Translations under genes and position numbers: made by a program
Origin: Trochalopteron elliotii
Lineage: Eukaryota; Chordata; Aves; Passeriformes; Leiothrichidae
Reading direction: 5' to 3'
Assembly (NCBI GenBank): GCA_024734555.1
Contig: JANPWX010000202.1
Location: forward strand, 62,001-126,000
DNA length: 64,000 nt
Part shown: one piece after another, positions 61,021-64,000 of the stretch
How positions within the stretch are numbered: position 1 is the stretch's first letter
How the letters are laid out: each line of letters opens with the position of its first letter
The notes under the pieces: model-generated
The model's input: the letters and a program-made list of their open reading frames with translations, nothing else
Databases searched by the model: none
Told to the model about the DNA's origin: nothing

Positions 61021-61679
61021 TGAAGCAGCAGTGTGAGGAGATGTGTTACTAGACACAGGCATGTGCACAAACACAGCAACAGCCTCATCCTTGGGCTGTG
61101 TGGGGGTGCAGATTTATGTAGCCTCTCCTAAATAAAACTTGTGGAGATTGCAAATCCCTGACAAGGATTTACAGTCATGAAACAGAAAACTTCCTTATGC
61201 TAATAAAAGGATTAATTTTCTATCCTCAGTCAGTGCTGGAATTGGTACCTGTGCTGGTACTGGAATGGGTATTGTTCTCACAGGGGATTCACTGCCCTGC
61301 TGGATACAGACTGGAAAAAAACTCCTGGTAACTTCACTGGGACCAGGATAACTTCCACCTGTTTTGTAACTCCTATGAAGAAAATCTATTACCCATGCAT
61401 GTATTTGGCAGCAAAATTAGCACCTGGGATTTAAAAACTGTGGCATGAGAACCACAAGTAATCAATGCACTGAAGAGTAGTATTACAATTTCTCTCAGCA
61501 GAGGAAGAATTTGAGTAAACAATCATAATCTTACACAATGTTTATCTTAGCTATGTCAGAGATTGAAGAACTGAATATAGTTTTTTCCATGGCTAACTAG
61601 CTGGCCTGAGTAACAACTGAGCCTTTGAAGCAACACAAGGGATTCTGACCATTTTCTTAGATTTGGGGTCACTGTGGAA

Positions 61680-62480
61680 AGGAAGTTTTAGATGCCACCT
61701 ACGCACAATTTCCGCCTGGAATCAGAGAGAGAATCTTTCTGGATTACAGGCATTTCAGACCCATGAACCGGTTTAACTCTACAATTCATTCCACAAAGCT
61801 CAAGACAGGAACTGCTTTGTGTGGCATTCTCCCATCAGGACTGGTGGCCATAAATCAAGATGAATGTCTTTCTGAATGACTTGCTACAGTTCAGCCGCAA
61901 GATCTGGGCTGGAGGCAGCAACCCCGGAGTGAAGTGCTTTGGCCTATGGTATTTGGAAGGTCAGGGCTGGAGATCACGATGCTTCCTCAAAAGGCTGTGA
62001 ATCTTCACATTGTGCATTATTCTGTGTTATGGAAGTGTGCAAGAAGCAGGAGATTTAAATTGCTAGTAATTTATTTTCAGCGACAGAGATCGCTGTGACT
62101 GCCCAGAGTTTGGTATGTTTTCTGCAGGAGACAGAAGGAAAGAAAATCCTTCCACTTTGAAAAGCACAATGCTTTGGCCAGCTCTTTATCTTGGCAGAGA
62201 TCCTGTGTTGGAGTGAGTTCCCTGACAGGCGACCAAATTGCCCACCACAGACAACTACGATGAATAACACTCCCTGTCTTTGCAAAGAGACTGCTTACAG
62301 CTCCCCATCCAATCCCAGCACCCTGCAGCACGTGGTGCATTGGAGTTTATTTGGGTTTTACAAGCTATTATTGCCATTCAGCAAAACTAATCCTAGAGAG
62401 CAAGGGGTTTTTTTGTCAAGAGAAGACTTCAGCTGCCTGAGTACTAGTCTGCTTTGTTCATTCTGGGAGCAGTCATGAAT
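61680..62480. promoter_or_regulatory. Candidate conserved regulatory block
   Basis: About 800 bp of high-complexity sequence with roughly a dozen CpGs (for example ctacgcac, ttccgcctgg, gaaccggt, ccccggag, ggcgacc, actacgatg, gcacgtgg). It contains an E-box cacgtg, a self-complementary agcgacagagatcgct near 62078-62093, and ttatttgggttttac. No repeat is recognised, and frames on both strands lack domains. Confidence 0.3.
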
Positions 62481-64000
62481 AACACCTTGGATAAATCACT
62501 CCTGTGAGCAGAGCAGGGAACCAGGCTGGCAAGTGCTGGTCTGAGCTCTGGTACCAGCCTGCTGGCTGATCTTAGATGTGTAACCTCATTTATTAGTTTC
62601 TCCCTTCCCTTCCTTCCTTTAGTCCTGTTTGCTCATGCTGTCCTGTCCCTGAAGGAGAGTCTTTTCTATATATTTTTACTGTACTTAAGAGAAGAATCCT
62701 ACTTCATGTCACAGATTTAGAATAGCTTCAGAGACAATGCTCAAGATGTGCTGGCCAAAGCAGTGGGCTCCAGAGCATGCCCAGCCCTGTATGCCAGTGC
62801 CTGCTGTGTCAGTGCATGTGGCCCCACAGCCTGGATCTCTTTGCCCAGCTGCTGGGAGAACCACCAGAGATGGGGCTGCCTCTGCCCCTTGCTGCACCAG
62901 TGAGCTCTGTGCTACTGCAACATGGAAACAGCCCTTCCTGGGCCCTTCCTGCAACATGTAACGGCCCTGTCATGGCTGTTACCTCTGCTAGCAGCCAAAG
63001 TGGTACAGCACTTCCAGAGCTGTTTGCTGCTTATTTCTAAAATCCAGTGGCAGGTCAATCTTTGTGGTGCTTCCTGAAGACAGGATGCCCAACTTTGACA
63101 GACCTCTGGCATGCAGGACTGCCTGGAGGTTTATTAGACTGACATCATCCATCAGGAGACAACCTAAGAGGCTCTGCTTAACTACAGCAACCTCTCAGTT
63201 TCTAAAAATTAAAGTTGTATACAGTGGCTTCTGAATACAAGTATAGGAGTATTTATTAATCCGTTTAATTAAATAAGTCTTTCTTAATTTAACAAGCTTT
63301 GCTCAGCAGGGTAGTGATAAAAGCACACGGTTTCACACTCCTGACAGGCATGTTTAAAAAGAAGGAAGGGAGGGAAGGGAAAAAAAAATGCAACAGGGCT
63401 CCCTAAATGGTAATCCAACTTAATTTTTTAACAAGACTGTTTTGGCTTCAGAGTGATTCCATGACCTACAGCAATGATCAAAGTGGTGCCGCAGTGGTGA
63501 GTCTCCTACAGCCAGAGCACTACTGAGTGTGCTGGCTCTGCCATGCTTACACATTTCATCTCTCCACCAGGTACTTCATTCTCCTGTACCAGAGCTGTTG
63601 GGCTGACGGGATGCTCAAGTCCCTCAGCACAGCAGCCCATAGCTTAATCAGGACCGTGAGAGGTCCAGAGGAGGGGTGGCAGGACAGAATGATAAGGTTT
63701 GTAGGTGTTGGAAGGATTGCCTGGATGTACCTTTCTGGGCAATTTTAATATCAGTTAAATATCTTTTTAATATCAGTTAAATATTTATAGCTGTCCTGGG
63801 TGCCTCCATATTGTTTAGATATTTTTCAGTCTAATGGATTTGGGTTAATACTGACAGAAATAATGTCTTGTAACCAGCAATGCTATTCCATTTCAGTCTG
63901 AAGAGAAGAGCTGGCTCTGCACACTTTGTGCCTGTTGCATGGAAGCAACGAGCTGCAGGACACCCTGTGGCCATCACCACCTTGCTCTGCATTATCAGCA
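62481..64000. other. Intergenic, no gene seen
   Basis: Contains a GC-richer stretch at 62737-62970 with a 10-bp tandem pair (gcccttcctg) near 62931-62950, a purine-rich tract at 63360-63385, and a 20-bp perfect direct repeat near 63743. No recognisable gene. Confidence 0.5.
63743..63784. repeat. 20-bp perfect direct repeat, 2-base spacer
   Basis: Unit beginning ttttaatatcag and ending ttaaatat occurs at 63743-63762 and identically at 63765-63784. It is a recent-looking local duplication with period 22. Confidence 0.95.

Noticed and set aside
1..64000. tRNA, rRNA, CRISPR, phage, plasmid or bacterial operon features
   Set aside because: No tRNA B-box with a foldable cloverleaf, no regularly spaced repeats and no compact gene arrays. 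The sequence is clearly vertebrate nuclear DNA.

Overview
The window is nuclear DNA from a vertebrate, most likely a bird and plausibly a songbird. It is AT-leaning and gene-poor. It carries truncated CR1 LINE 3' ends of avian type, a few very old amniote repeats, and one clearly recognisable gene: the 5' end of JAG1 (Jagged-1, a Notch ligand) on the minus strand. The signal-peptide exon and the MNNL-domain exon closely resemble bird JAG1 as I know it. No prokaryotic, plasmid, phage or CRISPR features are seen.

Layout. Positions 1-7664 are the 5' part of JAG1 intron 2 (the gene runs right to left); exon 3 was not found, so it should lie beyond the left edge. Positions 7665-7970 are exon 2 (306 bp, phase 0 at both ends). 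Positions 7971-8831 are intron 1, which contains a perfect inverted pair of RUNX-type motifs. Positions 8832-8903 are the coding part of exon 1. A 334-base assembly gap (8915-9248), opening in a CCG repeat, hides the 5' UTR and probably the core promoter. The flanks of the gap form a CpG island that runs to about 9720.

Positions 9721-64000 are the upstream, promoter-side flank of JAG1. I see no convincing protein-coding gene, tRNA or rRNA there. It looks like the gene desert that flanks JAG1 in other amniotes. What can be supported is a set of CR1 fragments (26.5, 31.5, 42.4 and 51.1 kb, plus two older ones), two MIR/CORE-SINE-like fossils (16.7 and 57.9 kb), two fold-back-type ancient repeats (29.5 and 38.1 kb), simple-sequence tracts, and several blocks that look like conserved non-coding regulatory DNA. 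Those blocks keep CpG dinucleotides in an otherwise CpG-poor desert and are dense in homeodomain, SOX, POU, GATA, RFX and RBPJ-type motifs. They are inferences from composition and motifs, since no alignment could be run.

How it fits together: JAG1 is regulated by Notch itself in several tissues, so the RBPJ-consensus sites near 10.9 kb (about 2 kb upstream of the start codon), at 39.8 kb and in intron 2 are natural candidates for feedback elements. No undescribed gene system was found. The most interesting leads are the intron-1 palindromic element, the unresolved CCG tract at the start codon, the CpG-retaining desert blocks, and an ancient repeat that carries a perfect CRE.
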